Shown piece after piece: positions 22,852 through 31,569 of a stretch of 64,000 nt of DNA (positions are counted from its first letter, which is position 1; every line of letters begins with the position of its first letter). The stretch is from Actinoplanes sp. TBRC 11911 (lineage in GTDB: Bacteria > Actinomycetota > Actinomycetes > Mycobacteriales > Micromonosporaceae). The notes under the pieces are model-generated. The model saw nothing but the letters and a program-made list of their open reading frames with translations, searched no databases and was not told the DNA's origin. Position numbers and translations under genes: made by a program. Where the stretch lies: contig NZ_JABBNC010000004.1 in the NCBI RefSeq assembly GCF_012933445.1, forward strand, positions 124,001-188,000, written 5' to 3'.

Positions 22852-24873
22852 ATGGGTGTCATGGCTTACCCCCTCCGGTACGCGCTAGCCGACCTTGCCC
22901 TGGCGCTCAGCCGGGTCTCCAACGATCCGGCCGAGGTCCGCTCCACCGCGGCCCGTGCGGCGGCCGACATGATCGGGGACGGGGCCGGCGTCCAGCTGCT
23001 GAACGACGACGGACGGTACGACGCGATCACCTACCACCACATCGACGACGAGCGGTCGGCGTCGCTCGGCCGGGTGCTGGACCACGCCGGCCAGCTGCCC
23101 GACGACGACTTCTCGACCACCCTCGCGGCGAGCCGGCGGCCCATCGTGCTCGCCGGGGACGGCGTCGAGCCACTGGCCGGCGACGAGCACCAGATCCACG
23201 CGGCGGTGCTGTGCCCGGTGATCGTCGACAACACGTACGCGGGCTATCTGGTCCTGACCCGCGAGACGCCCGGCTCGCTCTACTCGACCGCCGAGGTGGA
23301 ACTGGCCCGCGACATCGCGGGGGAGCTGGCGCTGGCGTCCTCGAGTGCCCGCGCGCTGGAGCGGCTGCGGGCCAGCGAGGAGCGCTACCGCCGGGTGCTG
23401 GAGACCATCCCCGAGGGGGTGCTGCAGATCGACTCGGACGGCGTCATCACGTACGCGAACGAGCCGATCGGTGTCGTGCTGGGCATGCCGCGGTCGCAGC
23501 TCGTCGGGGTGTCGCTGCGCGGCTTCCTGGACAACATGGGGCAGAAGGAACTGGCCCGCCGCATCACCGAGTGCGAGGCCGGCAGGTCGACGGTCGGTGC
23601 CACCCGGCTGATGCGCGCCGACGGTTCGCAGCGCAGCGTCCGGATGAGCATGATGCCGCTGAGCGACGATCATGGCTCGTTCAACGGCGTGGTCTGCATG
23701 GTCACCGACACCACCGACCACATCGACGCGCGCGGGCTCAAGCGCCAGCTCGACCACCTGCGCCGGCTGGACAGCCTGGGCCAGCTCATCGGCGGCATCT
23801 CGCACGACTTCAACAACCTGCTCACCGTCATCGGCGGCTCGGCCGACATGATCGCGTCGAACGCCGACGAAAGCTCGCCGGAGCACCGGCTGGCCGCCGA
23901 CATCCTGGAGGCGGTCGGCACCGGACGCACGCTCACCCACCAGCTGCTGGCGTTCGGCCGCAGCGACGGCAACCGCCCCGAGATCATCCCCATCCCCGAC
24001 CTGCTCACCGACGTGCAGTCGCTGTTCAGCCGTACGCTCGGCGAGCACATCGGCCTCGACCTGGCGTTCGGGCCGGACGTGTGGCCGATCCGCGCCGAGC
24101 GCGGCCCGCTGGAACAGGCCCTGGTCAACCTCGCCGCCAACGCCCGCGACGCGATGCTGCACGGCGGCATGCTCCGGGTCGCCGCGATGAACGAGGTGGT
24201 CGAGCAGAACAAGGCGGCCGCGGGAGCCCCGGCCGGCCGCCTGGTGCACATGGTCATCACCGACACCGGCATCGGCATGACCGAGGAGGTCCGGCAGCGG
24301 GCGCTCGAGCCGTTCTTCACCACCCGGCCGACCGCCGCGGGCCTGGGCCTGGCGACCACGGCCGGCATCGTGCAGGGCATCGGCGGCTACATCGAGCTGG
24401 AGTCCCAGCCACGGATGGGCACGACCGTCCACCTGTACCTGCCGGCCGCCGAGCAGCGCACCAGCCCCGCCGAGGCCCGCCAGCACACCACCGCCGTCAT
24501 CGGCCGCGTGCTGATCGTCGAGGACCAGCCCGAGGTCGCCCAGCTGGTGCAGCGCCTGATCGAGCCGGCCGGCTACGCGATCACGGTCGCCACCGACGCC
24601 TTGACCGCGGTCACCCAGGTCGCGGCCGGCGCCCACCCCGACCTCCTGATCACCGACGTGGTGATGCCCGCGATGACCGGCCCCGAGCTGGCGAACGCCC
24701 TCCGCACCCACCACCCGGACCTACCGGTCCTCTACATGTCGGGCTATACGGCGGCGTCGCTGGGCCCGCAGCTGCACCTGGACGACAACAGCATGCTGAT
24801 CGAAAAGCCGTTCACCCGCTCAACCTTGCTGGGCGCGATCCGCACGCTGTGCGGCCCCCAGCCCACCGACTGA
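22852..24873 (+). CDS. Hybrid sensor histidine kinase/response regulator (GAF-PAS-HisKA-HATPase-REC)
   Basis: A 673-residue soluble protein. Domains are GAF (about 20-165), PAS (about 175-295), HisKA with the phospho-acceptor in GGISHDFNNLL (His318), HATPase with N-box ALVNLAANARDAM and G-boxes DTGIGM and GLGLATT, and a C-terminal receiver (about 550-670) with LLITDVVMP (Asp602) and a C-terminal Lys in EKPF. No membrane helix is visible, so it senses an intracellular cue. In-frame GTG (22846) and ATG (22861) are alternative starts. No separate response regulator lies nearby. Confidence 0.92.
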   Translation: MGVMAYPLRYALADLALALSRVSNDPAEVRSTAARAAADMIGDGAGVQLLNDDGRYDAITYHHIDDERSASLGRVLDHAGQLPDDDFSTTLAASRRPIVLAGDGVEPLAGDEHQIHAAVLCPVIVDNTYAGYLVLTRETPGSLYSTAEVELARDIAGELALASSSARALERLRASEERYRRVLETIPEGVLQIDSDGVITYANEPIGVVLGMPRSQLVGVSLRGFLDNMGQKELARRITECEAGRSTVGATRLMRADGSQRSVRMSMMPLSDDHGSFNGVVCMVTDTTDHIDARGLKRQLDHLRRLDSLGQLIGGISHDFNNLLTVIGGSADMIASNADESSPEHRLAADILEAVGTGRTLTHQLLAFGRSDGNRPEIIPIPDLLTDVQSLFSRTLGEHIGLDLAFGPDVWPIRAERGPLEQALVNLAANARDAMLHGGMLRVAAMNEVVEQNKAAAGAPAGRLVHMVITDTGIGMTEEVRQRALEPFFTTRPTAAGLGLATTAGIVQGIGGYIELESQPRMGTTVHLYLPAAEQRTSPAEARQHTTAVIGRVLIVEDQPEVAQLVQRLIEPAGYAITVATDALTAVTQVAAGAHPDLLITDVVMPAMTGPELANALRTHHPDLPVLYMSGYTAASLGPQLHLDDNSMLIEKPFTRSTLLGAIRTLCGPQPTD

Positions 24874-24901
24874 CCTGGCTCGCCACGGCGGCTACGCGGC
24901 G

Positions 24902-24990
24902 TTCCTGCCCAACCGGTGCGGTGTTCCCCGCCCAACCGGTGCGTTGTTCCCGCCGAACCCGTGCGGTGTTCCCGCCTAACCTGCGCGGCG
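24902..24990. repeat. 22-24 bp tandem repeat after the sensor kinase
   Basis: Four degenerate copies of a unit containing CCCAACCGGTGCGGTGTTCC lie 30 bases after the kinase stop. They diverge by single substitutions (CGTTG, CGAACCCG, CTAACCTG). No coding meaning is apparent. Confidence 0.7.
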
Positions 24991-25325
24991 GCCACCGCTG
25001 AGCCATGGCCGAAATTTCCGACATGCCTCAGGCGAATTCGCATTCAGCGCCAGACGTCCTTAGCGATCGCCGTTTGCCCCTCGATTCGCATATCGGAAAT
25101 ATCCGGCGGACAAGGCTAGAACCCGGGAGCGGCTCAGCGCCTTCCCGGCCGGCAGCTCGGTGTCGAGCGTGTGCCACACCCGCGCCCGGACTAAGTCATA
25201 ACCGCGAGTGGTGAGGCGATAACCGATGGCGGCCGCCGAGGTCGTCATGGTCGCGCGGCGACCCGCCTGCGACCCGGGCGGTCCAATATGTGGACACCGC
25301 AGCCACATCATGGATTTTTGCGAAT

Positions 25326-25367
25326 CTTGGAAACTTGCGCCCACATATGAGCCATAACTTACCAAGG
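25326..25367. repeat. Dispersed intergenic stem-loop repeat, copy 1
   Basis: A 42-base element beginning CTTGG and ending CCAAGG, with the internal word ACTTGCGCCCACAT. By eye it matches the element at 42020-42061 in 36 of 42 positions, and the flanks (25284-25372 against 41976-42068) also show recognisable similarity. The terminal CTTGG/CCAAG bases can pair in both copies. Confidence 0.65.
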
Positions 25368-25760
25368 TTCACATTCAGCCGTGAAAGCGTGCCGGGCGAA
25401 AGCCGCACCAAGTGACAAAACCACCCTCCATAATGGATGAAGGTCCCATATCGCGGACACTGGGTCCACGACGTGGTCACCTGTCTCAGCAGGTGGTCGT
25501 CCGTCCCGCGGAATGGAAGCACCGCCCTCGCGTGCCGCCCGCCACGATTCACGAGTCGCGCGGCGACCCGCGCGCCGCGCCACGACGCTGAGTGGATCTT
25601 GCCAATACCGGAAATATCGGATATGTGAGGGTGGCGGCAGAGCTGCGTTCCCCGTCGACCGCGCGCCTTAGGACTTGCTCGTCTCGGGCGGCCCGCCTGG
25701 GTACCCGCAATCGATATCGGTCACCTTGCGCCATGGCAACCCGCGGTACCGGGGCCTCGC

Positions 25761-25939
25761 GTGCCGGGGTGCCGGGGTGCCGGGGTGCCGGGGTGCCGGG
25801 GTGCCGGGTGCCGGGGTGCCGGGTGCCGGGTGCCGGGTGCCGGGTGCCGGGTGCCGGGTGCCGGGTGCCGGGTGCCGGGTGCCGGGTGCCGGGTGCCGGG
25901 TGCCGCGTGCCGCGTGCCGCGTGCCGCGTGCCGCGTGCT
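25761..25939. repeat. Heptanucleotide/octanucleotide microsatellite
   Basis: About 180 bases consist of five 8-base units (GTGCCGGG), then a long run of 7-base units (GTGCCGG) with an occasional 8-base unit, then about five GTGCCGC units. The ordered change of unit from one end to the other is typical of replication slippage with local spread of variants. It encodes nothing credible. Confidence 0.9.
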
Positions 25940-26083
25940 GATCAGCGAACGAAGCGCGGTGCGATCCGGTAACGGGACGGCCGCGACTCCTACCAAAGGT
26001 GCGAACTCGGGCGCCAGGGCTTGCCAGTCGATCCGGACAAACAGCAAGATTCCGGGGCACTGCCGACACCGGAGGGAGCACCT

Positions 26084-28024
26084 GTGACTCAGGATCGCAC
26101 GAGGGATCGTTCGAGCAGCGGAGCACGCGCCGAGTCGCACGGAGCACGCGACGGCGCAGGCGCCGAGTCGCACAGAGCGGGCGCCGAGTCGCACGGAGCA
26201 GGCACCAAGTCGCACGGGGCGCACTCCGAGCCGCGCGGGGCGCACTCCGAGCCGCGCGGGGCGCACTCCGAGGCGTACGGGGCGCACTCCGGGTCGCACG
26301 CGGCGCACTCCGAGTCGCACGCGGCGCACTCCGGGTCGCACGGCGCGTCGACCATGGACCTGAGCGGGCGCTGCGTCGGCAACTCCTACATTCTCGTGCA
26401 ACCCATCGGACAAGGCGCCACCGGGACCGTATGGCGCGGCGTGGACCGCTCCAGCGGTGACCCGGTCGCCGTGAAGCTGCTGCACGAGAGCCTGCTGCGC
26501 CAGCCCCGCCTGGTCACCCGCTTCGTGCAGGAACGAACCATCCTGCTGATGCTCCGCCACCGCAACGTCGTCCGGGTGCGCGACCTGTTCAGCGTCGGCG
26601 AAACGCTCGGCCTCGTCATGGACCTGGTGTCCGGCGGCAGCCTGCGCGATCACCTGCGCGAGCACCACACGGTCGCGGCCGGCGAGGCGGCCCGGCTGGC
26701 CGCGCAGGTCGCCGCCGCGCTCGCCGAGGCGCACGAGCTCGGCATCGTGCACCGCGACCTCAAGCCGGACAACATCCTGCTCAAGACCGACAAGCAGGGC
26801 CGCCTGGACACCCGGCTCACCGACTTCGGCATCGCCCGCATCCTCAACACGCCGAGCATGACCACGCCCAACGCGGTCGTCGGCACCCCGCACTACATGG
26901 CCCCGGAGGCGTTCCACGGGGTCACCGCCAGCCCGGCCACCGACGTGTACGCGCTCGGCGTCCTGCTTTACGAACTCGTGTGCGGCCACCCGCCGTACCG
27001 CAGCGACTCGATCCCCGACCTGATGCGCCAGCACATGGACGGCGGCCCGGAACGGCGAGCAGGCATTCCCGACGGCCTCTGGGACGTGATCATGTCGTGC
27101 ATGGCGCAGAAGCCGCGCCTGCGTCCGACCGCCGCCGAGCTGGTAGCCGATCTCTCCGACCTGTCGCGCCGCTTCGAGCGGGTGGTGGCGCTGCCCAGGC
27201 CAGAGGCGCCGGCGTCCGCGGAGCCGGCCGACGACGCCGTCGACAAACCGCCGATGTCCGTCATCCCCGCCCCGCGCCGCCCAGGAAAGCGCAACCAGGC
27301 ACCGAGCTGGCGCTGGGCTCGTCCGGGTGCGAGCGTCGCCTTGATCGCCGGCGCCATGGTCGCCTCCGCCGTAGCCACGATCGCCTGGAACTTCGGCCGC
27401 GCGAACGGCGAGCCGCCCGCCGAACCGCATGTGCTCGCCGCCCCGACGGCCAAGCAGCCGCACCCGGCAAGCGGCGTCTCGCAAGCCGCTGCACAGGCCG
27501 CGCGGCGCGACAAGAATCAACCCCAGGCAACCCGGCCGTCCCAGCAGCAACTGCCGCCTCGTCCGGCCGTTGTGGTCACGGTTCCTGCTCCCCCCGTACG
27601 CGGGAACGCCGCACCCGGCAAACAAAGCGCGACCAGATCGCCGCAGCCGGAGGCGAAGCCGTACGGCCCGTGGCAATGCCAGCAGCGATACGCGTTCGAT
27701 TTCGCCAGCAAGACGCCGTTCGCGGTGTCGCCGTGCTCGATGGTCGGCCGCGACATCCAGTACAAGGGCTCGCTCGCCGGACCGGGCGGCGGCACCGGCT
27801 CGATCACGATGAGCCTCCAGGACGCCGGCAGCGGACGCACCGTAGCCGGCCCGAGAACGTGCGGTGGCCTGACCTTCGGCGGCGACGTCGCCACCCGCAC
27901 CTGCGGCTCCTTCGCGGCCACGCCGGCCCACGGCCACGACTACCTCGTCGTGCTTTCGTACCGGTATGAGCGCAACGGGCGTACGGTCGCCAGCACCGCG
28001 AAGGGATCGACGTTCCGCTGGTGA
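26084..28024 (+). CDS. Transmembrane Ser/Thr protein kinase (Hanks type)
   Basis: A 646-residue kinase. The GTG is supported by GGAGGG seven bases upstream. Residues 1-90 are a His/Ser/Gly-rich repeat tail, followed by the kinase domain (about 95-365) with GQGATGTVW, VAVK (Lys131), HRDLKPDN (catalytic Asp225), DFG (Asp247) and MAPEAF. A Pro/Ala juxtamembrane stretch leads to one helix (about 416-438) and an extracytoplasmic region ending in a small domain with four Cys (WQCQQRY...PCSM...RTCGG...RTCGS). All catalytic residues are present. The external Cys domain may sense a wall signal, which is inferred. Confidence 0.92.
   Translation: MTQDRTRDRSSSGARAESHGARDGAGAESHRAGAESHGAGTKSHGAHSEPRGAHSEPRGAHSEAYGAHSGSHAAHSESHAAHSGSHGASTMDLSGRCVGNSYILVQPIGQGATGTVWRGVDRSSGDPVAVKLLHESLLRQPRLVTRFVQERTILLMLRHRNVVRVRDLFSVGETLGLVMDLVSGGSLRDHLREHHTVAAGEAARLAAQVAAALAEAHELGIVHRDLKPDNILLKTDKQGRLDTRLTDFGIARILNTPSMTTPNAVVGTPHYMAPEAFHGVTASPATDVYALGVLLYELVCGHPPYRSDSIPDLMRQHMDGGPERRAGIPDGLWDVIMSCMAQKPRLRPTAAELVADLSDLSRRFERVVALPRPEAPASAEPADDAVDKPPMSVIPAPRRPGKRNQAPSWRWARPGASVALIAGAMVASAVATIAWNFGRANGEPPAEPHVLAAPTAKQPHPASGVSQAAAQAARRDKNQPQATRPSQQQLPPRPAVVVTVPAPPVRGNAAPGKQSATRSPQPEAKPYGPWQCQQRYAFDFASKTPFAVSPCSMVGRDIQYKGSLAGPGGGTGSITMSLQDAGSGRTVAGPRTCGGLTFGGDVATRTCGSFAATPAHGHDYLVVLSYRYERNGRTVASTAKGSTFRW
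26216..26341 (+). repeat. 21-bp coding repeat in kinase N-terminus
   Basis: Six consecutive 21-base units encode GAHSEPR/GAHSGSH-type heptapeptides (His and Ser at fixed positions). Looser versions extend upstream. It expands the N-terminal tail of the kinase in frame, so length polymorphism among strains would leave the kinase intact. Confidence 0.85.
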
Positions 28025-28132
28025 AATTAGTTCGAGGGTTTGAGCGTTTGCCGCTATCGTGACGCGCATGTTCGCACCCGGTCTGAAGCTGCCCCTCGCG
28101 GCGGCTCCCGTGTGCGCAGAGTCGCGAGTCTG

Positions 28133-28168
28133 ACCCTTCCCCTGAAGCAGCAGAACCCGGGGAAGGGT
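28133..28168 (+). promoter_or_regulatory. Perfect 10-bp hairpin in leader of EF-Tu paralogue
   Basis: ACCCTTCCCC and GGGGAAGGGT pair perfectly around a 16-base loop, 90 bases upstream of the EF-Tu-like start and without a T-run after it. A TTCGAG/TATCGT promoter candidate at 28031-28060 would place the hairpin in a leader of about 195 bases. It could be an attenuator or RNA-stability element, or the terminator of the kinase gene. Confidence 0.5.
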
Positions 28169-28257
28169 GTCTGCCAGGTTCTGGCGCGCGTCTCGCCGGC
28201 GACGAGCCGTGCGCAATCCCCGCTACCGCCTTACATCCAGTAAGGATTTGATCAACC

Positions 28258-29451
28258 ATGGCGAAGAGCCAGTTCGTGCGGACCAAGCCGCACGTCAACA
28301 TCGGCACGATGGGTCACGTCGACCACGGCAAGACGACCCTGACCGCCGCCATCACGAAGGTCCTCGCCGACCGCGACCCGGCCTCCAACCGGTACGTCGC
28401 GTTCGAGGGCATCGACAAGGCCCCGGAGGAGGCCGCCCGCGGCATCACCATCACCATCGCGCACGTCGAGTACGAGACGCCGAGCCGGCACTACGCGCAC
28501 GTCGACATGCCCGGCCACGCCGACTACGTGAAGAACATGATCACGGGGGCGGCGCAGGTGGACGGGGCGATCCTGGTCGTCTCCGCGCAGGACGGCGCGA
28601 TGCCGCAGACCCGCGAGCACGTGCTGCTCGCCCAGCGGGTCGGCGTCCCGTACCTGGTGGTGGCCTTGAACAAGAGCGACGCGGTGGACGACCCGGAGCT
28701 GCTCGACCTGGTCGAGCTCGAGGTGCGTGAGCTGCTCAGCGAGTACGGCTTCCCGGGCGACGAGGTGCCGGTCGTACGCGTGAGCGCGCTCAAGGCGCTG
28801 GAGGGCGACCCGCGTTGGGTGTCGTCCGTCGTGGAGCTGCTCGACGCGGTCGACTCGTACGTGCCGATCCCGCCGCGCGACGTCGACCTGCCGTTCCTCA
28901 TGCCGATCGAGAACACGCTCACGATCAGCGGCCGGGGCACGGTGGTGACCGGCAAGGTCACGCGCGGCACGCTGCGCGTCGGCGAGCCGGTCGAGGTCGT
29001 CGGCCTCGGCGACACGGTGACGACGGTGGCCACCGGCTTGGAGATGTTCGGCAAGTCGCTGGACTCGGCCGAGGCCGGCGACCAGGCGGCGATCCTGCTC
29101 CGCGGCATCAAGCGCGAGCAGGTCCAGCGCGGCCAGGTGGTCGCGGTCCCGGGTTCGGTGACGGCCCACCGCGTCTTCGAGGCCCGCATGTACGCCTTGA
29201 CGAAGGAGGAGGGTGGCCGGCACACGCCGTTCGAGCGGAACTACCGTCCGCAGTTCTACTTCCACACCACGGACGTGGACGGCGGCCTCGACCTGGGCGA
29301 CCGTGACCTGGTCATGCCGGGCGACTCGCTGGACCGCGTGGTGGTGACGCTGGGCAAGCCGGTGGCGCTCGAGGTCGGCTTGGGCTTCGCGGTCCGCGAG
29401 GGCAACCGCACGGTCGCGGCCGGCACCGTCACCGCGCTGCTGGACGAGTAG
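28258..29451 (+). CDS. tuf: Elongation factor Tu paralogue (Tuf3-like)
   Basis: A full-length 397-residue EF-Tu with GHVDHGKT (19-26), [12 protein letters not shown] (switch I), DMPGH, NKSD and intact domains II/III ([31 protein letters not shown]). It differs from housekeeping EF-Tu at many usually invariant places: [11 protein letters not shown] for [19 protein letters not shown] for NKADMVDD, and domain [49 protein letters not shown]. It stands alone, without fusA or ribosomal-protein genes. This matches the divergent tuf3 genes of Streptomyces, linked in the literature to stress or stringent conditions. An AAGGA site precedes the ATG. Confidence 0.93.
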   Translation: MAKSQFVRTKPHVNIGTMGHVDHGKTTLTAAITKVLADRDPASNRYVAFEGIDKAPEEAARGITITIAHVEYETPSRHYAHVDMPGHADYVKNMITGAAQVDGAILVVSAQDGAMPQTREHVLLAQRVGVPYLVVALNKSDAVDDPELLDLVELEVRELLSEYGFPGDEVPVVRVSALKALEGDPRWVSSVVELLDAVDSYVPIPPRDVDLPFLMPIENTLTISGRGTVVTGKVTRGTLRVGEPVEVVGLGDTVTTVATGLEMFGKSLDSAEAGDQAAILLRGIKREQVQRGQVVAVPGSVTAHRVFEARMYALTKEEGGRHTPFERNYRPQFYFHTTDVDGGLDLGDRDLVMPGDSLDRVVVTLGKPVALEVGLGFAVREGNRTVAAGTVTALLDE

Positions 29452-29523
29452 CGAACCGCGCCGGCGTCCGCAAGGGCGCCAGCGCGGGTGACAGAGCGTC
29501 GTCGAGTCTGTACTGTCGGTCAC

Positions 29524-29709
29524 ATGCCCGAGACTCGCAGTGTCGACAGTGATTGGCGGAGCAGCGAATATTGCTCCGTCGCGGTCAAGCGCAACGGCCC
29601 GGACGAGGTCCTGCTCCGCGACAACCAGCGGCCCGCGACCGTGCTGCGCCTGACGACCGCCGAGTGGTCAGCTTTCCGCGACCGCGTCACGAGCGGCGAG
29701 TTCGACTAG
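29524..29709 (+). CDS. DUF397 domain protein
   Basis: A 61-residue protein with the DUF397 pattern: WRSSEYCSVAVKRN...VLLRDNQRPATVLRLTTAEWSAFRDRVTSGEFD. DUF397 proteins are small partners or antitoxin-like companions of Scr1/DUF5753 XRE regulators in actinomycetes. The ATG follows a TACTGT -10-like element by seven bases, so the transcript may be leaderless. The matching regulator type occurs 2 kb downstream with its own DUF397 gene. Confidence 0.85.
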   Translation: MPETRSVDSDWRSSEYCSVAVKRNGPDEVLLRDNQRPATVLRLTTAEWSAFRDRVTSGEFD

Positions 29710-29720
29710 TTTCTTCGAGT

Positions 29721-30518
29721 GTGACGGCCGGCAGTGCTCAGTGGATAGCGGCGGTCCGGGCCCGCGAGTCGGACTGCCCCGACCGCCTCTTTTCCGACCC
29801 GTTCGCCCACGACTTGGCGGGCCCGCTCGGCTTCGAGCGGATGGCCGCGTCCGAGCGAGCGACCGGCGGCGAAAACCAGTTCCTTCCCGTACGCGTCCGC
29901 TGGTTCGACGACGTGACCATGGCGGCGGTGTCCGATGGGGTACGGCAGGTCGTGCTGCTCGGCGCCGGAATGGACACCCGGGCATACCGGCTGGAGCTGC
30001 CGTCCGACCTGGACTGGTACGAGCTCGACCGCCCCGAGGTGCTGGCCGGCAAAACGATCGCCGCGCCACCACTATGCCGCCGCCACGCGGTCGGTGCCGA
30101 CCTGTCCGCGAACTGGGCGGGTTCGCTGCTCGCCGCCGGCTTCCGTCGGGACACCCCGACGCTGTGGCTGGCCGAGGGCCTCTTCTTCTACCTCACCGAA
30201 GCCATGATCGTGGCCATGCTGCGCGAGGCGGCCGTGCTGTCGGGCCCGGGCAGCCGGGTGGCCGCCGACGTGATGTCCGCGACCGGCCTGGACACACCGG
30301 CGATGCGGCCGTACCGGGCGTGGTGCGAGCGCAACGGCATGCCACCACCGTTCGGGTCGGACGATCCGGTGGGGCTGTTGTCGGACGGTGGATGGCGGGC
30401 CGACCGGGTCACCGCTCCGGGCGCGCCGGACGCCAACTACGGTCGCCTCCCCGAGAGCCCCGACGGGGTGGTGCCTGGCCGGGTCCATCTGGTGATCGGC
30501 ATGGCTCAGCCTGACTGA
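29721..30518 (+). CDS. SAM-dependent O-methyltransferase (leucine carboxyl methyltransferase/PPM1 family)
   Basis: A 265-residue enzyme matching the TcmP/LCMT family: SAQWIAAVRARESDCPDRLFSDPFAHDLAG at the N-terminus, VVLLGAGMDTRAYRL (SAM-binding motif I), WYELDRPEVLAGK and WLAEGLFFYLTEA. Such enzymes methylate polyketide or related carboxyl or hydroxyl groups; the substrate here is unknown. The GTG at 29721 lies 11 bases after the DUF397 stop with no clear ribosome-binding site. Confidence 0.85.
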   Translation: MTAGSAQWIAAVRARESDCPDRLFSDPFAHDLAGPLGFERMAASERATGGENQFLPVRVRWFDDVTMAAVSDGVRQVVLLGAGMDTRAYRLELPSDLDWYELDRPEVLAGKTIAAPPLCRRHAVGADLSANWAGSLLAAGFRRDTPTLWLAEGLFFYLTEAMIVAMLREAAVLSGPGSRVAADVMSATGLDTPAMRPYRAWCERNGMPPPFGSDDPVGLLSDGGWRADRVTAPGAPDANYGRLPESPDGVVPGRVHLVIGMAQPD

Positions 30519-30862
30519 GCCTCTCGAGGCTCTGGCGCGAGGGTTGGTTGGGCTTCGCGGTCCGCGCGGGCAGTCGCGCGTAGCCGACAACGCGGTTATG
30601 GCATCTGCATCGCTGCTGTCTGCGCTACGTCAGGCAGCTACCCGGCTGTCACCACGTCAGCGCAGGTCACCGCTGCGGCCAGCGAAGTTCTGCAGACGTT
30701 CAGCATGCCTTCGCGCCCATTATGCGAAATAAGGTGTGCCCGGCTATCAGCTACACCGCAGATAGACACTACCGATCAAGTTTGAGCCGGACACATACTG
30801 GAATCAACGGAGAGGTATACCAGCAGCCCTTCTCCCGCAATCCCCTGAAGGCGGTGGGAACT
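30519..30862. other. Intergenic region without recognised gene
   Basis: About 340 bases, somewhat less GC-rich than the surroundings. It starts with a short CCTCTCGAGG palindrome after the methyltransferase. No convincing promoter pair or RNA gene is visible. A possible in-frame upstream extension of the next gene (from 30722) lacks a ribosome-binding site. Confidence 0.4.
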
Positions 30863-31273
30863 GTGCCAGTTTTCTATCGTGGCCGGCGAGCTTTGATCAC
30901 ACACCGCGTCTTCGAGACGGTGCGGCTCGATCGGGTGCAATTCCCCATCAAGGACTTGGCCGACGTCCACATTGTCCGATTTGATCCTGCACAAGAGCCG
31001 GCACGTCGGATCCTAGGGTTATCCGCTCTATGCGCAGCCTTTGTCGTTGTGCCGATCGTCGGCCCCACTTCGAAAACCGTGGCCGCCCTGGCGATCGTCG
31101 CCCTTCTGGCCGGATCGGCGACGAACCTGCGCCGACGATCGCGAGCGCGATGGGAACTGGTCGCCAACTGTCAGGGCCAGCCGGTCTCACTGTTCGAGTC
31201 CGACGACCAAACCGAGTTCGATCAGGTTTCCCGCGGTCTGCGACGAGCGCTCGATCAGCACCGGGAGCGCTAG
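30863..31273 (+). CDS. DUF6232-like small membrane protein
   Basis: A 136-residue protein resembling DUF6232: an N-terminal beta region (VFYRGRRALITHRVFETVRLDRVQFPIKDLADVHIVRFDP), two hydrophobic helices (about 57-95), then a cytoplasmic beta region (RWELVANCQGQPVSLFESDDQTEFDQVSRGLRRAL). Actinomycete homologues are of unknown function. The start is uncertain: GTG at 30854 or 30863, or ATG at 30722. Context (Scr1 regulator, DUF397) suggests a variable accessory region. Confidence 0.65.
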   Translation: MPVFYRGRRALITHRVFETVRLDRVQFPIKDLADVHIVRFDPAQEPARRILGLSALCAAFVVVPIVGPTSKTVAALAIVALLAGSATNLRRRSRARWELVANCQGQPVSLFESDDQTEFDQVSRGLRRALDQHRER

Positions 31274-31278
31274 TCGGC

Positions 31279-31311
31279 GTGGGACCACGTCCCAGGTGGG
31301 ACAGGTCCCAC
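31279..31311. terminator. Nested inverted repeat between convergent genes
   Basis: GTGGGACC at 31279 pairs with GGTCCCAC at 31304, and an inner palindrome GTCCCAGGTGGGAC (31289-31302) offers a competing fold. The element lies between a plus-strand and a minus-strand gene that converge here, as expected for a bidirectional terminator. There is no T-tract. Confidence 0.6.
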
Positions 31312-31323
31312 GCCATGGTGTTG

Positions 31324-31527
31324 CTACCAGCCTTTCCAATTGCCCCGTTCAATATCATCCATAAATTCCGACCACGTGGCGCGCGTGAAGCTGAGGAACC
31401 GCCGGCTCGTATCCCTGGAGCCTCGCATCAGGACACGATCACCGTCTTCAGCGACCTCGACGCAGTACCCGTCGGCGCAGAACGTGCTTCGCCGCCAAAT
31501 CCTGGTGTCGTCGGTTGCTTCCGTCAT
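31324..31527 (-). CDS. DUF397 domain protein, partner of Scr1-type regulator
   Basis: A 67-residue protein with the standard DUF397 pattern: WRRSTFCADGYCVEVAEDGDRVLMRGSRD...LSFTRATWSEFMDDIERGNW. It lies 42 bases downstream of the XRE/DUF5753 regulator on the same strand, the usual regulator-DUF397 pairing of actinomycetes, where the small protein is thought to antagonise the regulator. It is a paralogue of the DUF397 protein at 29524. Confidence 0.9.
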   Translation of the reverse strand: MTEATDDTRIWRRSTFCADGYCVEVAEDGDRVLMRGSRDTSRRFLSFTRATWSEFMDDIERGNWKGW

Positions 31528-31569
31528 TGGTCTTCAACCTCCCCATAGTTTCGGATCCGCAGCAGCTTG

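Larger units (their letters stand above)
24874..26083. other. Repeat-rich gene-free gap
   Basis: About 1.2 kb without a convincing gene. It holds a 22-bp tandem repeat (24902-24990), three short palindromic words of GGAAATATC/GAAATTTCC type (25007-25024, 25090-25106, 25606-25624), one copy of a dispersed stem-loop repeat (25326-25367) and a long heptanucleotide array (25761-25939). A 62-codon minus-strand frame ending at 25060 (GYRLTTRGYDLVRARVW) looks slightly protein-like but has no start signal or homologue I recognise. Confidence 0.5.

Noticed and set aside
25060-25248. 62-codon minus-strand frame with the protein-like stretch GYRLTTRGYDLVRARVWHTL
   Set aside because: No ribosome-binding site, partner or recognisable family. 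It could be a gene scrap but I cannot support it.
25592-25972. Plus- and minus-strand frames through the GTGCCGG array giving Cys/Pro/Gly repeats
   Set aside because: All frames of a 7-base repeat stay open in GC-rich DNA. No start signal or complexity outside the array.
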